A stretch of DNA of 64,000 nt from Pseudomonas fildesensis (GTDB taxonomy: Bacteria > Pseudomonadota > Gammaproteobacteria > Pseudomonadales > Pseudomonadaceae). A program made the position numbers and the translations under genes. Positions 1-8,156 of this stretch are shown piece after piece. Where the stretch lies: positions 1 through 64,000 of the forward strand of contig NZ_LFMW01000005.1 in assembly GCF_001050345.1 (NCBI RefSeq), read 5' to 3'. Every line of letters begins with the position of its first letter. Position 1 is the first letter of the stretch. The notes under the pieces were generated by a model. The model did no database searches and had not been told where the DNA came from. It was given only the letters and a program-made list of their open reading frames with translations.

Positions 1-35
1 AAAGAGCGGTTGGTTAAGATCTTTCGTCTCAACCG
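1..35 (-). promoter_or_regulatory. rRNA operon leader: boxB-like hairpin and start of boxA
   Basis: Read on the minus strand, this stretch forms a hairpin with CGGTTG and CAACCG arms and then runs into CGCTCTTT, where the window ends. In bacterial rRNA leaders a boxB hairpin is followed by boxA (consensus GCTCTTTAACA), which loads the NusB/S10 antitermination complex. Only the first eight bases of the presumed boxA are present, so this is a partial element. It lies directly downstream of three rRNA-type promoters, which supports the reading. A 16S rRNA gene left of base 1 is inferred, not seen. Confidence 0.7.
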
Positions 36-43
36 AGGCGCGC

Positions 44-71
44 ATTCTACAGCAGCCTCATTTGCTGTCAA
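44..71 (-). promoter_or_regulatory. rRNA-type sigma70 promoter, gene-proximal copy
   Basis: On the minus strand there is a perfect -35 TTGACA (66-71), a 16-base spacer and a -10 TAGAAT (44-49), followed by the GC-rich discriminator GCGCGCC. GC-rich discriminators are typical of stable-RNA promoters under stringent (ppGpp/DksA) control. It is the nearest of three tandem promoters of the same architecture and fires leftwards into the boxB/boxA leader. Confidence 0.82.
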
Positions 72-153
72 GTGATTATTTTCAGAAGCTTTCGAAGAAT
101 TCTTCAACAACTTCAACCACTTGCGCTTCCGATCTCTCGTTAGCGGGAGGCGA

Positions 154-181
154 ATTCTACAGCGTTACACGCTGCCGTCAA
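154..181 (-). promoter_or_regulatory. rRNA-type sigma70 promoter, middle copy
   Basis: Minus strand: -35 TTGACG (176-181), 16-base spacer, -10 TAGAAT (154-159), then the GC-rich start region TCGCCTC. A GAGGTG motif lies just upstream of the -35, as in the distal copy. Same direction and spacing as its two neighbours, about 110 bases apart from the proximal one. Confidence 0.8.
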
Positions 182-356
182 CACCTCTTTTTCTCCGCTT
201 TCGACCGAGAGGATCGAAACGTTAATAGAGCCAAACTACACCGCTCTATCAACTCCTTCTGGGCTTCGATGAACTGAAGCAACCCGCTGTCGAATCTCGC
301 ATAACTCTTTGTTTACCAAGGAGTTTTCCGTTTCGACTGCGCCGGAAGTGGGGCGA

Positions 357-384
357 ATTATAGACTTTCAGAATCTGCCGTCAA
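357..384 (-). promoter_or_regulatory. rRNA-type sigma70 promoter, distal copy
   Basis: Minus strand: -35 TTGACG (379-384), 16-base spacer, perfect -10 TATAAT (357-362), then TCGCCCC. It is the furthest upstream of the three tandem promoters and lies between them and the mmsA terminator. About 90 bases of AT-rich sequence, including GAAAATAGGTG, precede the -35. Confidence 0.8.
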
Positions 385-434
385 CACCTATTTTCACATT
401 TCTGTCATATGCGTCAAAACCGCCCCAAAAACAC

Positions 435-462
435 GAAAGCCGGCCCAAAAGGGCCGGCTTTC
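435..462 (-). terminator. Rho-independent terminator after mmsA
   Basis: A perfect 12-bp inverted repeat (GAAAGCCGGCCC / GGGCCGGCTTTC) with a 4-base loop lies 8 bases past the mmsA stop. On the minus strand it is followed by CGTGTTTTTGG, a short T-run. It should stop mmsA transcripts before they reach the rRNA promoters that point the same way. Confidence 0.85.
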
Positions 463-470
463 AGCTCACC

Positions 471-1964
471 TTACAAGCTAGGGAAGGCGAACTGCGACGC
501 TTCATGACTGGCCCGTTGCGGCCAGCGCTGGGTAATCGCCTTGCGACGGGTATAGAAACGCACCCCATCCGGCCCATAGGCATGCAAGTCGCCAAACAGC
601 GAGCGCTTCCAGCCACCAAAGCTGTGATACGCCACCGGCACCGGCAGTGGAACGTTCACCCCCACCATGCCCACTTCGATTTCGTCACAGAACAAACGCG
701 CCGCTTCACCGTCGCGGGTGAAGATGCAGGTGCCATTACCGTACTCGTGATCGTTGATCAGCTGCATCGCCTCTTCCAGGCTGCTCACCCGGACCACACA
801 CAGCACCGGCCCGAAGATCTCTTCCTTATAGATACGCATCTCAGACGTCACACGGTCAAACAGGCTGCCACCCAGGAAGAAGCCGTCTTCATGACCGGCA
901 ATACTCAAGCCACGACCATCAACCACCAACTCGGCACCCGACGCCACACCGTCTTCTATATAGCCGCTGACCTTATCCCGCGCCTGCCCCGTCACCAACG
1001 GCCCCATATCCAGGCCGCAGGACGTGCCCGCGCCAATCTTCAGCGCCTTGATCTGCGGCACCAGCTTGGCGATCAACGCATCCGCCACTTGGTCACCCAC
1101 GCACACCGCCACCGAGATCGCCATGCAACGCTCACCGCAGGAGCCGTACGCCGCGCCCATCAAGGCACTGACTGCATTGTCCAGATCCGCATCCGGCATC
1201 AGCACCGCGTGGTTCTTCGCCCCGCCCAGTGCCTGCACGCGTTTACCGCGCTTGGTCGCTTCGGAATAGATGTACTCGGCAATCGGCGTAGAGCCCACAA
1301 AACTCAGCGCTTTCACCTCTGGCGCCTCGATCAACGCATCCACCGCGCCCTTGTCACCGTGCACAACGCTCAGCACGCCTTTAGGCAGACCGGCTTCCTG
1401 CAGCAATTGCGCGATCAGCAACGTCGAACTTGGATCACGCTCCGAAGGCTTGAGGATGAAACAGTTACCGCAAACGATCGCCAGCGGATACATCCACAAC
1501 GGCACCATCGCCGGGAAGTTGAACGGCGTAATGCCGGCCACCACGCCCAACGGCTGGAAGTCCGACCAGGCATCAATGTTCGGCCCAACATTGCGGCTGT
1601 ACTCACCCTTGAGAATTTCCGGCGCCGAGCACGCGTATTCCACGTTCTCGATCCCACGCTTCAGCTCACCCGCCGCGTCTTCCAACGTCTTGCCGTGTTC
1701 TTCGCTGATCAACTGCGAGATACGCGCTTCGTTCTGCTCCAGCAACTGCTTGAAACGGAACATCACCTGGGCACGCTTGGCCGGTGGCGTATTGCGCCAG
1801 GCCGGGAAGGCGGCCTTGGCCGAGTCGATCGCTCGCTGAATGGTTTCGCGACTGGCCAACGGCACCTGGTGGATCACCTGGCCGGTAGACGGGTTGTACA
1901 CGTCGGCACTGCGACCGCTGTCGCTGACCATCTCACCGTTGATCAAATGCTGAATAAGGCTCAT
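471..1964 (-). CDS. mmsA: CoA-acylating (methyl)malonate-semialdehyde dehydrogenase
   Basis: A 497-residue aldehyde dehydrogenase that oxidises malonate or methylmalonate semialdehyde to acetyl- or propionyl-CoA with NAD+ and CoA. The NAD-binding half carries the TPFNFPAM segment (about 146-153), FVGST lies at 222-226, and the catalytic cysteine sits in GERCMA (Cys280). Length and motifs fit the MmsA/IolA family along the whole protein. It lies 39 bases downstream of the beta-alanine transaminase on the same strand, so in this context the substrate is probably malonate semialdehyde, the role called BauC in P. aeruginosa. Valine or inositol catabolism would use a close paralogue. Start ATG follows a CAGGAGC ribosome site. 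Confidence 0.93.
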   Translation of the reverse strand: MSLIQHLINGEMVSDSGRSADVYNPSTGQVIHQVPLASRETIQRAIDSAKAAFPAWRNTPPAKRAQVMFRFKQLLEQNEARISQLISEEHGKTLEDAAGELKRGIENVEYACSAPEILKGEYSRNVGPNIDAWSDFQPLGVVAGITPFNFPAMVPLWMYPLAIVCGNCFILKPSERDPSSTLLIAQLLQEAGLPKGVLSVVHGDKGAVDALIEAPEVKALSFVGSTPIAEYIYSEATKRGKRVQALGGAKNHAVLMPDADLDNAVSALMGAAYGSCGERCMAISVAVCVGDQVADALIAKLVPQIKALKIGAGTSCGLDMGPLVTGQARDKVSGYIEDGVASGAELVVDGRGLSIAGHEDGFFLGGSLFDRVTSEMRIYKEEIFGPVLCVVRVSSLEEAMQLINDHEYGNGTCIFTRDGEAARLFCDEIEVGMVGVNVPLPVPVAYHSFGGWKRSLFGDLHAYGPDGVRFYTRRKAITQRWPQRASHEASQFAFPSL

Positions 1965-2003
1965 GCAGGGCTCCTGAAAAATTGTTCTATATAGAAGGAG
2001 AAA

Positions 2004-3353
2004 TCAGTCGATCTTGTTCAGCACTTCGCCGACCGCATCGAACAGGCGATCCAGGTCCTGCGGCTTGCTGTTGAAGGTTGGCCCGAACTGCAGGGTGTCA
2101 CCGCCAAAGCGCACGTAGAAACCGGCTTTCCACAAGGCCATACCGGCCTCGAATGGACGCACGATGGCATCGCCGTCACGCGGGGTGATCTGGATCGCAC
2201 CGGCCAGGCCATAGTTACGAATGTCGATTACGTTCTTGCTGCCCTTCAACCCGTGCAGCGCATTCTCAAAGTGCGGGGCGACTTCAGCCACGCTCTGCAC
2301 CAGGTTTTCCTTCTGCAACAGGTCCAGTGCCGCCAGGCCCGCCGCGCAGGCAACCGGGTGCGCCGAGTAGGTGTAGCCGTGCGGGAATTCCACCGCGTAC
2401 TCCGGCGTCGCCTGGTTCATAAACGTGTGATAGATCTCGCTGCTGGCAATCACCGCGCCCATCGGGATCGCGCCGTTGGTGACTTGCTTGGCGATACACA
2501 TCAGGTCCGGGGTCACGCCGAAGCTGTCGGCACCGAACATAGAGCCGGTACGGCCGAAACCGGTGATCACTTCGTCGAATACCAGCAGGATGTTGTGCTG
2601 GTCGCAGATCTCACGCAGACGCTTGAGGTAACCCTGTGGTGGCACCAGCACGCCAGCAGAGCCGGCCATCGGCTCGACAAACACCGCCGCGATGTTCGAC
2701 GCGTCGTGCAACTCGATCAGCTTGAGCAGCTCATCGGCCAAGGCGATGCCGCCCAGTTCCGGCATGCCACGGGAAAAGGCATTGCTCGCCAGCAAGGTGT
2801 GGGGCAGATGGTCAACATCCATCATCGCCTGGCCAAACATCTTACGGTTGCCGTTAACACCGCCCAGGCTGGTACCGGCGATATTCACACCGTGATAACC
2901 ACGGGCACGGCCAATCATCTTGGTCTTGGTGGCCTGGCCTTTCAGACGCCAGTAAGCCCGCACCATCTTCACCGCCGTATCGGCACACTCGGAGCCGGAG
3001 TCGGTGAAGAACACGTGGTTCAGGTTACCTGGGGTCAGGTCGGTAATCTTTTCCGCCAGCTGGAAGGACAACGGATGACCGTATTGGAAGCCCGGCGAGT
3101 AGTCCAGGGTGCCCAGTTGCTTGGCGACCGCTTCCTGGATTTCCTTTCGGGTGTGCCCGGCGCCGCACGTCCACAGGCCCGACAACGAGTCGTAGACCTT
3201 GCGGCCCTTGTCATCGGTCAACCAGCTGCCTTCAGCCGCCACGATCAGTCGCGGGTCACGCTGGAAGTTACGGTTGGCGGTGTAGGGCATCCAGTGCGCG
3301 TCCAACTTCAGTTGGCTGGCCAGGGACGAAGGGGCGTTTTCGGGCATGTTCAT
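2004..3353 (-). CDS. bauA: beta-alanine--pyruvate transaminase
   Basis: A 449-residue class III (omega) aminotransferase that moves the amino group of beta-alanine to pyruvate, giving malonate semialdehyde and alanine. The PLP pocket is visible: SGSECADTA (119-127), the cofactor-contacting FDE (Asp260) and the Schiff-base lysine in IAKQVTNG (Lys289). I chose the ATG at 3353 because GAGG lies 8 bases upstream; an earlier in-frame ATG seven codons upstream lacks a ribosome site. The dehydrogenase downstream consumes the product, and a LysR gene is divergent across 125 bases, as in the bau cluster of P. aeruginosa. Other omega-amino acids or amines are possible substrates. Confidence 0.92.
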   Translation of the reverse strand: MNMPENAPSSLASQLKLDAHWMPYTANRNFQRDPRLIVAAEGSWLTDDKGRKVYDSLSGLWTCGAGHTRKEIQEAVAKQLGTLDYSPGFQYGHPLSFQLAEKITDLTPGNLNHVFFTDSGSECADTAVKMVRAYWRLKGQATKTKMIGRARGYHGVNIAGTSLGGVNGNRKMFGQAMMDVDHLPHTLLASNAFSRGMPELGGIALADELLKLIELHDASNIAAVFVEPMAGSAGVLVPPQGYLKRLREICDQHNILLVFDEVITGFGRTGSMFGADSFGVTPDLMCIAKQVTNGAIPMGAVIASSEIYHTFMNQATPEYAVEFPHGYTYSAHPVACAAGLAALDLLQKENLVQSVAEVAPHFENALHGLKGSKNVIDIRNYGLAGAIQITPRDGDAIVRPFEAGMALWKAGFYVRFGGDTLQFGPTFNSKPQDLDRLFDAVGEVLNKID

Positions 3354-3478
3354 CAGCAAAACCTCGCAGGGCAAAAGGCAGCGTAGGGATTTGAAAGCGT
3401 TGTTGCAGCTAAATTGCCACGGGGATAAAGTCGGTGAAATCCAACTCTTATAACCTTCAGTCAGGCCTTCACTAAACT

Positions 3479-4399
3479 ATGAGCAGTCGTCGACCCGATC
3501 CCCTGGCCCAAGTCAGCGACTTCGATATCCGTCTGCTGCGCATCTTTCGCAGCGTGGTGGAGTGCGGCGGCTTCTCGGCGGCGGAGACCGTGCTCGGCAT
3601 CGGGCGCTCGGCCATCAGCCAGCAAATGAGCGATCTGGAGCAACGTCTCGGACTAAGACTGTGCCAACGCGGCCGCGCCGGCTTCTCCCTGACCGAAGAG
3701 GGCCGCGAGGTCTATCAATCCGCGCTGCAGCTATTAAGTGCGCTGGAAAGCTTCCGTACAGAGGTCAACGGCCTGCACCAGCACTTGCGCGGCGAACTGA
3801 TCATCGGCCTCACCGACAACCTCGTCACCCTGCCCCATATGCGCATCACTCATGCCCTGGCGCAGTTAAAGGAACGCGGCCCGGACGTGCAGATCCAGAT
3901 CCGCATGATCGCCCCCAACGAAGTCGAACAAGGTGTGCTCGACGGCCGCCTGCATGTCGGCGTGGTTCCCCAGGCAAGCGCCTTGTCCGGCCTGGAATAC
4001 CAACCGCTGTACAGCGAACGCTCGCTGCTTTACTGCGCGGTCGGCCACCCACTGTTTTATGCCGACAACAAACAGTTGGACGACGAGCGCATCGACTCCC
4101 AGGACGCCATCGCCCCCACCTTCCGCTTGCCCGCCGAGATCCAGGCCCACTATCAGGCGCTCAACTGCACCGCCAGCGCCTCCGACCGCGAAGGCATGGC
4201 GTTCCTGATCCTCACCGGCCGCTACATCGGCTACCTGCCCGATCACTACGCCAGCCAGTGGGTGCAACAAGGCCGACTGCGCGCGCTGAAACCGGCTACG
4301 CGTTTTTACGATTTGAGCCTGGCATCGGTCACGCGCAAGGGCCGTCGCCCCCATTTGGTGCTGGAAAGCTTCCTCGAAAGTCTGGCGGCAACCCGCTAA
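3479..4399 (+). CDS. LysR-family regulator, probably of the beta-alanine genes
   Basis: A 306-residue LysR-type regulator. The N-terminal winged helix (about 16-75) contains GGFSAAETVLGIGRSAISQQ-like spacing, and the remainder is a two-lobed effector-binding domain ending at LESFLESLAATR. It is transcribed away from the transaminase gene; LysR proteins commonly activate the divergent operon when bound to its substrate. The position matches bauR of P. aeruginosa, so control of bauA-mmsA by beta-alanine is a reasonable inference. The ATG has no clear ribosome site upstream (CTTCACTAAACT), so it may be weakly translated or near-leaderless. Confidence 0.88.
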   Translation: MSSRRPDPLAQVSDFDIRLLRIFRSVVECGGFSAAETVLGIGRSAISQQMSDLEQRLGLRLCQRGRAGFSLTEEGREVYQSALQLLSALESFRTEVNGLHQHLRGELIIGLTDNLVTLPHMRITHALAQLKERGPDVQIQIRMIAPNEVEQGVLDGRLHVGVVPQASALSGLEYQPLYSERSLLYCAVGHPLFYADNKQLDDERIDSQDAIAPTFRLPAEIQAHYQALNCTASASDREGMAFLILTGRYIGYLPDHYASQWVQQGRLRALKPATRFYDLSLASVTRKGRRPHLVLESFLESLAATR

Positions 4400-4411
4400 C
4401 GCGGGCTTTGC

Positions 4412-4443
4412 GCAAAAAGCTGAGCAACTGGACAGCTTTTTGC
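4412..4443. promoter_or_regulatory. Perfect 11-bp inverted repeat before the nucleobase permease
   Basis: GCAAAAAGCTG and CAGCTTTTTGC face each other across a 10-base loop, 13 bases after the LysR stop and 45 bases before the permease ATG. It could be a terminator for lysR (there is a T5 run in the right arm but none after it), an attenuator, or an operator for the RutR-like regulator two genes downstream. A TTG at 4440 could start the permease frame, but it lies inside this hairpin, which argues for the ATG at 4488. Confidence 0.6.
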
Positions 4444-4487
4444 AAGGGCACAAGGACCTAGAACCGTCCGTCTCGAGTTTGCCCGCC

Positions 4488-5882
4488 ATGCCACCAGATT
4501 CCTCCAGCCCCAGCGACCTGATCTACGGCCTCAACGACCGCCCCAAACCATTGCCCGCGATATTGGCTGCCTTGCAACATGTCCTGGCCGCCTTCGTCGG
4601 CATCATCACTCCACCGCTGATCATCGGTTCCACCCTGGGCCTTACCGCCCACCTGCCCTACCTGATCAGCATGGCATTGATGGTGTCCGGTGTCGGAACC
4701 TTCATCCAGGCGCGCAGGCCGTTTGGCATCGGCGCAGGGATGATCTGCCTGCAAGGCACCAGCTTTGCGTTTCTCGGTGCGGTGTTGTCGGCGGGTTTCC
4801 TGGTGAAGCAACGCGGCGGTAGCCCGGAAGACATCATGGCGATGATCTTCGGCGTGTGCTTTTTCGGTGCCGCCGTACAGATCGTGTTGAGCCGCTGCAT
4901 AGGGCAACTGCGCAGGGTGATCACGCCGTTGGTGACCGGGATTGTCATTACCCTGATCGGTATCAGCCTGATCAAAGTCGGCATCACCGACCTCGGCGGC
5001 GGTTTCAACGCGCCCGACTTCGGCGCCCCCATCAATCTGGCGCTGGGCCTGTTCGTGGTATTGACGATCATCCTGCTCAACCGCTCGAACACCCCATGGG
5101 TGCGCCTCTCGGCCATCATCATCGGCCTGGCCCTCGGCAGCCTGGCGGCATGGTTCAGCGGCAAGCTGGTGCCGCAAGCCCTGCCCGATCTGCCCTTGAT
5201 CAGCCTGCCAATCCCGTTTCGCTTCGGTTTCAACTTCGACTGGAGCGCCTTCCTACCTATCGCGCTGATTTATCTGATCAGCAGCATCGAAACGGTGGGT
5301 GACCTCACCGCCAACTGCATGATCGCCCGTGAGCCCATCAGCGGCCCTTCTTATATAAGCCGACTCAAGGGCGGCGTACTGGGAGACGGCGTGAGTTGCA
5401 TGATCGCCGCCACGTTCAGCGCGTTCCCCAACACGACCTTTGCTCAGAACAACGGTGTGATCCAACTCACCGGCGTAGCCAGCCGTTACGTCGGCTTATA
5501 TATAGGCGTGGTGCTGTTTTGCCTCGGCTTGTTTCCGCTGGTTGGCGCAGTGCTGCAGCAAATCCCCAAACCGGTACTCGGCGGCGCGACCCTGGTGATG
5601 TTCGGCAGCGTGGCCGCCGCCGGTGTGCGCATTCTCGCCCAGGCGCCACTTGACCGACGCAGCATGCTGATCATCGCCACCTCGCTTGGTGTCGGCCTGG
5701 GCATCGCCGCCCAACCCAACCTGCTGCACTTGATGCCGACCCTGGTGCAAAACCTGTTCGACTCGGCCATCACCAGCGGCGGGCTGACGGCCATCGTGTT
5801 GTGCCTGTTGTTGCCGGAAGCCAAAGGCACCACCGCTGCCGCAAACCACGCGCCGGAAAGCGACACGCTGGAATCGCTTTGA
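4488..5882 (+). CDS. NCS2-family nucleobase:cation symporter
   Basis: A 464-residue polytopic membrane protein of the nucleobase/cation symporter-2 family (xanthine, urate or uracil permeases), with about 12-14 hydrophobic segments. Family hallmarks are visible: LQHVLAAFVGIITPPLIIG near the N-terminus, the ETVGDLTANC segment with its substrate-binding Glu in TM8, and SAFPNTTFAQNNGVIQLTGV, the NCS2 signature with the NNG substrate loop. Neighbouring genes deaminate 8-oxoguanine and adenine, so a purine such as urate or xanthine is the likely cargo, but the sequence does not decide. The start at ATG 4488 is favoured over TTG 4440, which lies in a hairpin. Confidence 0.9.
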   Translation: MPPDSSSPSDLIYGLNDRPKPLPAILAALQHVLAAFVGIITPPLIIGSTLGLTAHLPYLISMALMVSGVGTFIQARRPFGIGAGMICLQGTSFAFLGAVLSAGFLVKQRGGSPEDIMAMIFGVCFFGAAVQIVLSRCIGQLRRVITPLVTGIVITLIGISLIKVGITDLGGGFNAPDFGAPINLALGLFVVLTIILLNRSNTPWVRLSAIIIGLALGSLAAWFSGKLVPQALPDLPLISLPIPFRFGFNFDWSAFLPIALIYLISSIETVGDLTANCMIAREPISGPSYISRLKGGVLGDGVSCMIAATFSAFPNTTFAQNNGVIQLTGVASRYVGLYIGVVLFCLGLFPLVGAVLQQIPKPVLGGATLVMFGSVAAAGVRILAQAPLDRRSMLIIATSLGVGLGIAAQPNLLHLMPTLVQNLFDSAITSGGLTAIVLCLLLPEAKGTTAAANHAPESDTLESL

Positions 5883-5969
5883 CGGTTTTATTGCATCAGG
5901 ACTTGTCTGAGGCTTGAGGGTGGGTTATCTGTGCACACGTCGTCTCTATCGATCAGCACGGAAACCTCC

Positions 5970-6629
5970 ATGAGCCTCGAAGTTCCTGCCCACAGCAACC
6001 ACGCCGGTAAACCCGCCAGCCGCATTCGGCAAAAGAACGAACAAGCGATTCTTCAAGCCGCTGAAGACGAGTTCGCGCGCCATGGCTACAAGGGCACCAG
6101 CATGAACACCATTGCTGCCAGTGCAGGGCTGCCGAAAGCCAACTTGCACTACTACTTCACCAATAAGCTGGGCCTGTATATCGCGGTGCTCAGCAATATC
6201 CTCGAACTGTGGGACAGCACCTTCAACGCGCTGACCGCCGAAGACGACCCGGCCGTGGCGCTCACCCGCTACATCCGCATCAAAATGGAATTCTCGCGGC
6301 GCCAACCGCAGGCTTCGCGGATCTTTGCGATGGAGATCATCAGTGGCGGCGAATGCCTGACCGAATATTTCAGCCAGGACTACCGCGCGTGGTTCAGCGG
6401 TCGTGCAGCGGTTTTCCAAGCCTGGATCGACGCCGGCAAAATGGACCCCATCGACCCCGTGCACCTGATATTCCTGCTGTGGGGCAGCACCCAGCACTAC
6501 GCCGACTTCGCCACCCAGATCTGCCGCGTCACCGGTCGCACCAAGTTGACCAAGCAAGACATGGAAGACGCCGGCACCAACCTGATCCACATTATTCTCA
6601 AAGGCTGTGGCATCAAGCCGGCCCTCTGA
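5970..6629 (+). CDS. TetR-family regulator, RutR-like
   Basis: A 219-residue repressor. The N-terminal helix-turn-helix reads TSMNTIAASAGLPKANLHYYF, and the C-terminal half (LYIAVLSNILELWDSTF and onward) resembles the domain found in RutR, which senses pyrimidines and purines. It follows the NCS2 permease by 87 bases and precedes the YigZ gene by 11. A role in controlling nucleobase uptake or breakdown is inferred from both family and context. The start was set at ATG 5970, with GGAA upstream, rather than at a GTG 39 bases earlier that lacks one. Confidence 0.85.
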   Translation: MSLEVPAHSNHAGKPASRIRQKNEQAILQAAEDEFARHGYKGTSMNTIAASAGLPKANLHYYFTNKLGLYIAVLSNILELWDSTFNALTAEDDPAVALTRYIRIKMEFSRRQPQASRIFAMEIISGGECLTEYFSQDYRAWFSGRAAVFQAWIDAGKMDPIDPVHLIFLLWGSTQHYADFATQICRVTGRTKLTKQDMEDAGTNLIHIILKGCGIKPAL

Positions 6630-6640
6630 AGAAGAGACTT

Positions 6641-7222
6641 ATGCCTTTCATGCTCACCGGCCTTTGCGAGTTTCGTGAAGAAATACGCAAAAGCCGCTTT
6701 ATCACCCTGGCCGCAGCAATCACCAGCCCGCAGGAAGCCCAGGCGTTTATCGAGCAACACAGTGACTTGAACGCCACGCACAACTGCTGGGCCTGGAAAC
6801 TGGCCGATCAATACCGCACTAACGACGATGGCGAACCCGGCGGCACTGCCGGGCGACCGATTCTCGCGGCCATCGAAGCCCAGGGTTTTGATCAGGTCGT
6901 GGTACTGGTGATTCGCTGGTACGGCGGCATCCAACTGGGCACCGGCGGCCTGGCCCGCGCGTACGGCGGCGGCGCGAATAAATGCCTGCAAACCGCCGAG
7001 CGCATCGAGTTGATCAGCCGCGTGCCGCTGAGATGTGACTGTGGGTTCTCCGAGCTCAACCTGGTCAAGCTGCGCGTCGCCGAACTCGGCGGGCTGGTGG
7101 TGGAAGAAACCTTCACGGCCAATGGCGTCGAACTGCAACTGGCCCTGGGTGAAGCACATATCGAAACCCTGCAAACCCAGCTCGCCGACCTGAGCCGCGG
7201 GCGCATCCTGCTGCAACGCTGA
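6641..7222 (+). CDS. YigZ/IMPACT-family protein
   Basis: A 193-residue protein with the IMPACT-family fold. The conserved block RWYGGIQLGTGGLARAYGG lies at about 90-108, and a C-terminal DUF1949-type domain follows (from about residue 130). Eukaryotic IMPACT binds GCN1 and bacterial YigZ binds nucleic acid or ribosome components in structural work, but no firm biochemical role is known. It follows the TetR stop by only 11 bases and has a GAAGAGA ribosome site, so it is probably co-transcribed with the regulator. The start is the first ATG; a second in-frame ATG is three codons on. Confidence 0.85.
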   Translation: MPFMLTGLCEFREEIRKSRFITLAAAITSPQEAQAFIEQHSDLNATHNCWAWKLADQYRTNDDGEPGGTAGRPILAAIEAQGFDQVVVLVIRWYGGIQLGTGGLARAYGGGANKCLQTAERIELISRVPLRCDCGFSELNLVKLRVAELGGLVVEETFTANGVELQLALGEAHIETLQTQLADLSRGRILLQR

Positions 7223-7279
7223 AACTGCTAATGTTGCTCGCGACAATTCACTGAATCGCGTCTGAAAAGGAAGCTCTTC

Positions 7280-7966
7280 ATGTCTACGCGTAAAACTGCA
7301 CTGATCATCGGCGCCTCGCGCGGGCTGGGCCTTGGCCTGGTCAAGCAACTGCTGCAAGACGGCTGGGACGTGACCGCCACGGTCCGTGACCCGAACAAGG
7401 CCGATGCGCTGAAAGCCGTTGGCCCGGTACAGATCGAGAAGCTCGACATGGACGATCAGCAAGCCGTGATCGCCCTGAGCCAGCGCCTCAAGGACCGCAC
7501 CTTCGACCTGCTGTTCGTCAACGCCGGCGTCAAAGGCCCGGCCAATCAGGAACCGGGCCACGCCACCCTGGCGGAAGTCGGCCAACTGTTTTTCACCAAC
7601 GCCGTGGCGCCGATCAACCTGGCCCAGCGCTTTGTCGGACAGATCCGCAAAGACAGCGGCGTGCTGGCCTTCATGAGTTCGGTACTGGGCAGCGTGACAA
7701 TCCCCGACGGTTCCGACCTGGCGCTGTACAAGGCCAGCAAGGCCGCACTCAACTCGATGACCAACAGCTTTATCACTCAGCTCGGTGATCATAAGCTGAC
7801 GGTTCTGTCGCTGCACCCGGGCTGGGTGAAGACCGACATGGGCGGTGAAAACGCGCATATCGACGTCGACACCAGCGTGCGTGGCCTGGTGGATCAGGTG
7901 AATGCCTACACCGGCAAAGGCGGCCATCATTTCGTGGACTACAAGGGCGACACCATCGCCTGGTAA
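7280..7966 (+). CDS. Short-chain dehydrogenase/reductase
   Basis: A 228-residue classical SDR. The dinucleotide-binding motif GASRGLGLG lies at 11-19, NAG at 81-83, the catalytic serine at 133/134 (FMSS), and the YKASK motif gives Tyr150 and Lys154. Arg38 after the second strand suggests preference for NADP(H). Substrate unknown; close families include carbonyl and sepiapterin-type reductases. AAGGAAG precedes the ATG. It ends seven bases before a perfect hairpin that may end the transcript begun at the permease. Confidence 0.88.
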   Translation: MSTRKTALIIGASRGLGLGLVKQLLQDGWDVTATVRDPNKADALKAVGPVQIEKLDMDDQQAVIALSQRLKDRTFDLLFVNAGVKGPANQEPGHATLAEVGQLFFTNAVAPINLAQRFVGQIRKDSGVLAFMSSVLGSVTIPDGSDLALYKASKAALNSMTNSFITQLGDHKLTVLSLHPGWVKTDMGGENAHIDVDTSVRGLVDQVNAYTGKGGHHFVDYKGDTIAW

Positions 7967-7972
7967 ATGTCA

Positions 7973-8020
7973 GCGATCAAAATGTGGGAGGGGGCTTGCT
8001 CCCTCCCACATTTTGATCGC
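7973..8020. repeat. REP hairpin with perfect 20-bp arms
   Basis: Arms at 7973-7992 and 8001-8020 are exact reverse complements around the loop GGCTTGCT. The core GTGGGAGGGGGCTTGC matches the commonest REP type of P. fluorescens. It directly follows the SDR stop and could also act as a transcription terminator or mRNA 3' stabiliser. Unlike the larger elements later in the window it is a single compact palindrome. Confidence 0.88.
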
Positions 8021-8156
8021 GTCCACTTTCCTACAGATAGACGAGATCCAGATCAACACGTAATCTACCCCCTCGCCTTCACCGGCAACCCTGGATCAGC
8101 AGACAGGGCAACACTGAGCTGGCAAACCTGAACCCATCATTCAGAGGAGCCGGCCA

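Noticed and set aside
1..60. A tRNA at the left edge
   Set aside because: The GGTTGGTTAA..CAACC stretch forms only one hairpin; no D, anticodon and T arms can be drawn. It fits an rRNA leader instead.
62..277. A 71-codon open frame on the plus strand near the left edge
   Set aside because: It runs across two minus-strand rRNA-type promoters, has no ribosome site, and its codon use is unlike the surrounding genes. Such frames are often mis-annotated next to rRNA operons.
4440..4487. TTG 4440 as the permease start
   Set aside because: It lies within the right arm of a perfect hairpin and adds 16 residues without similarity to the usual NCS2 start; ATG 4488 is simpler.
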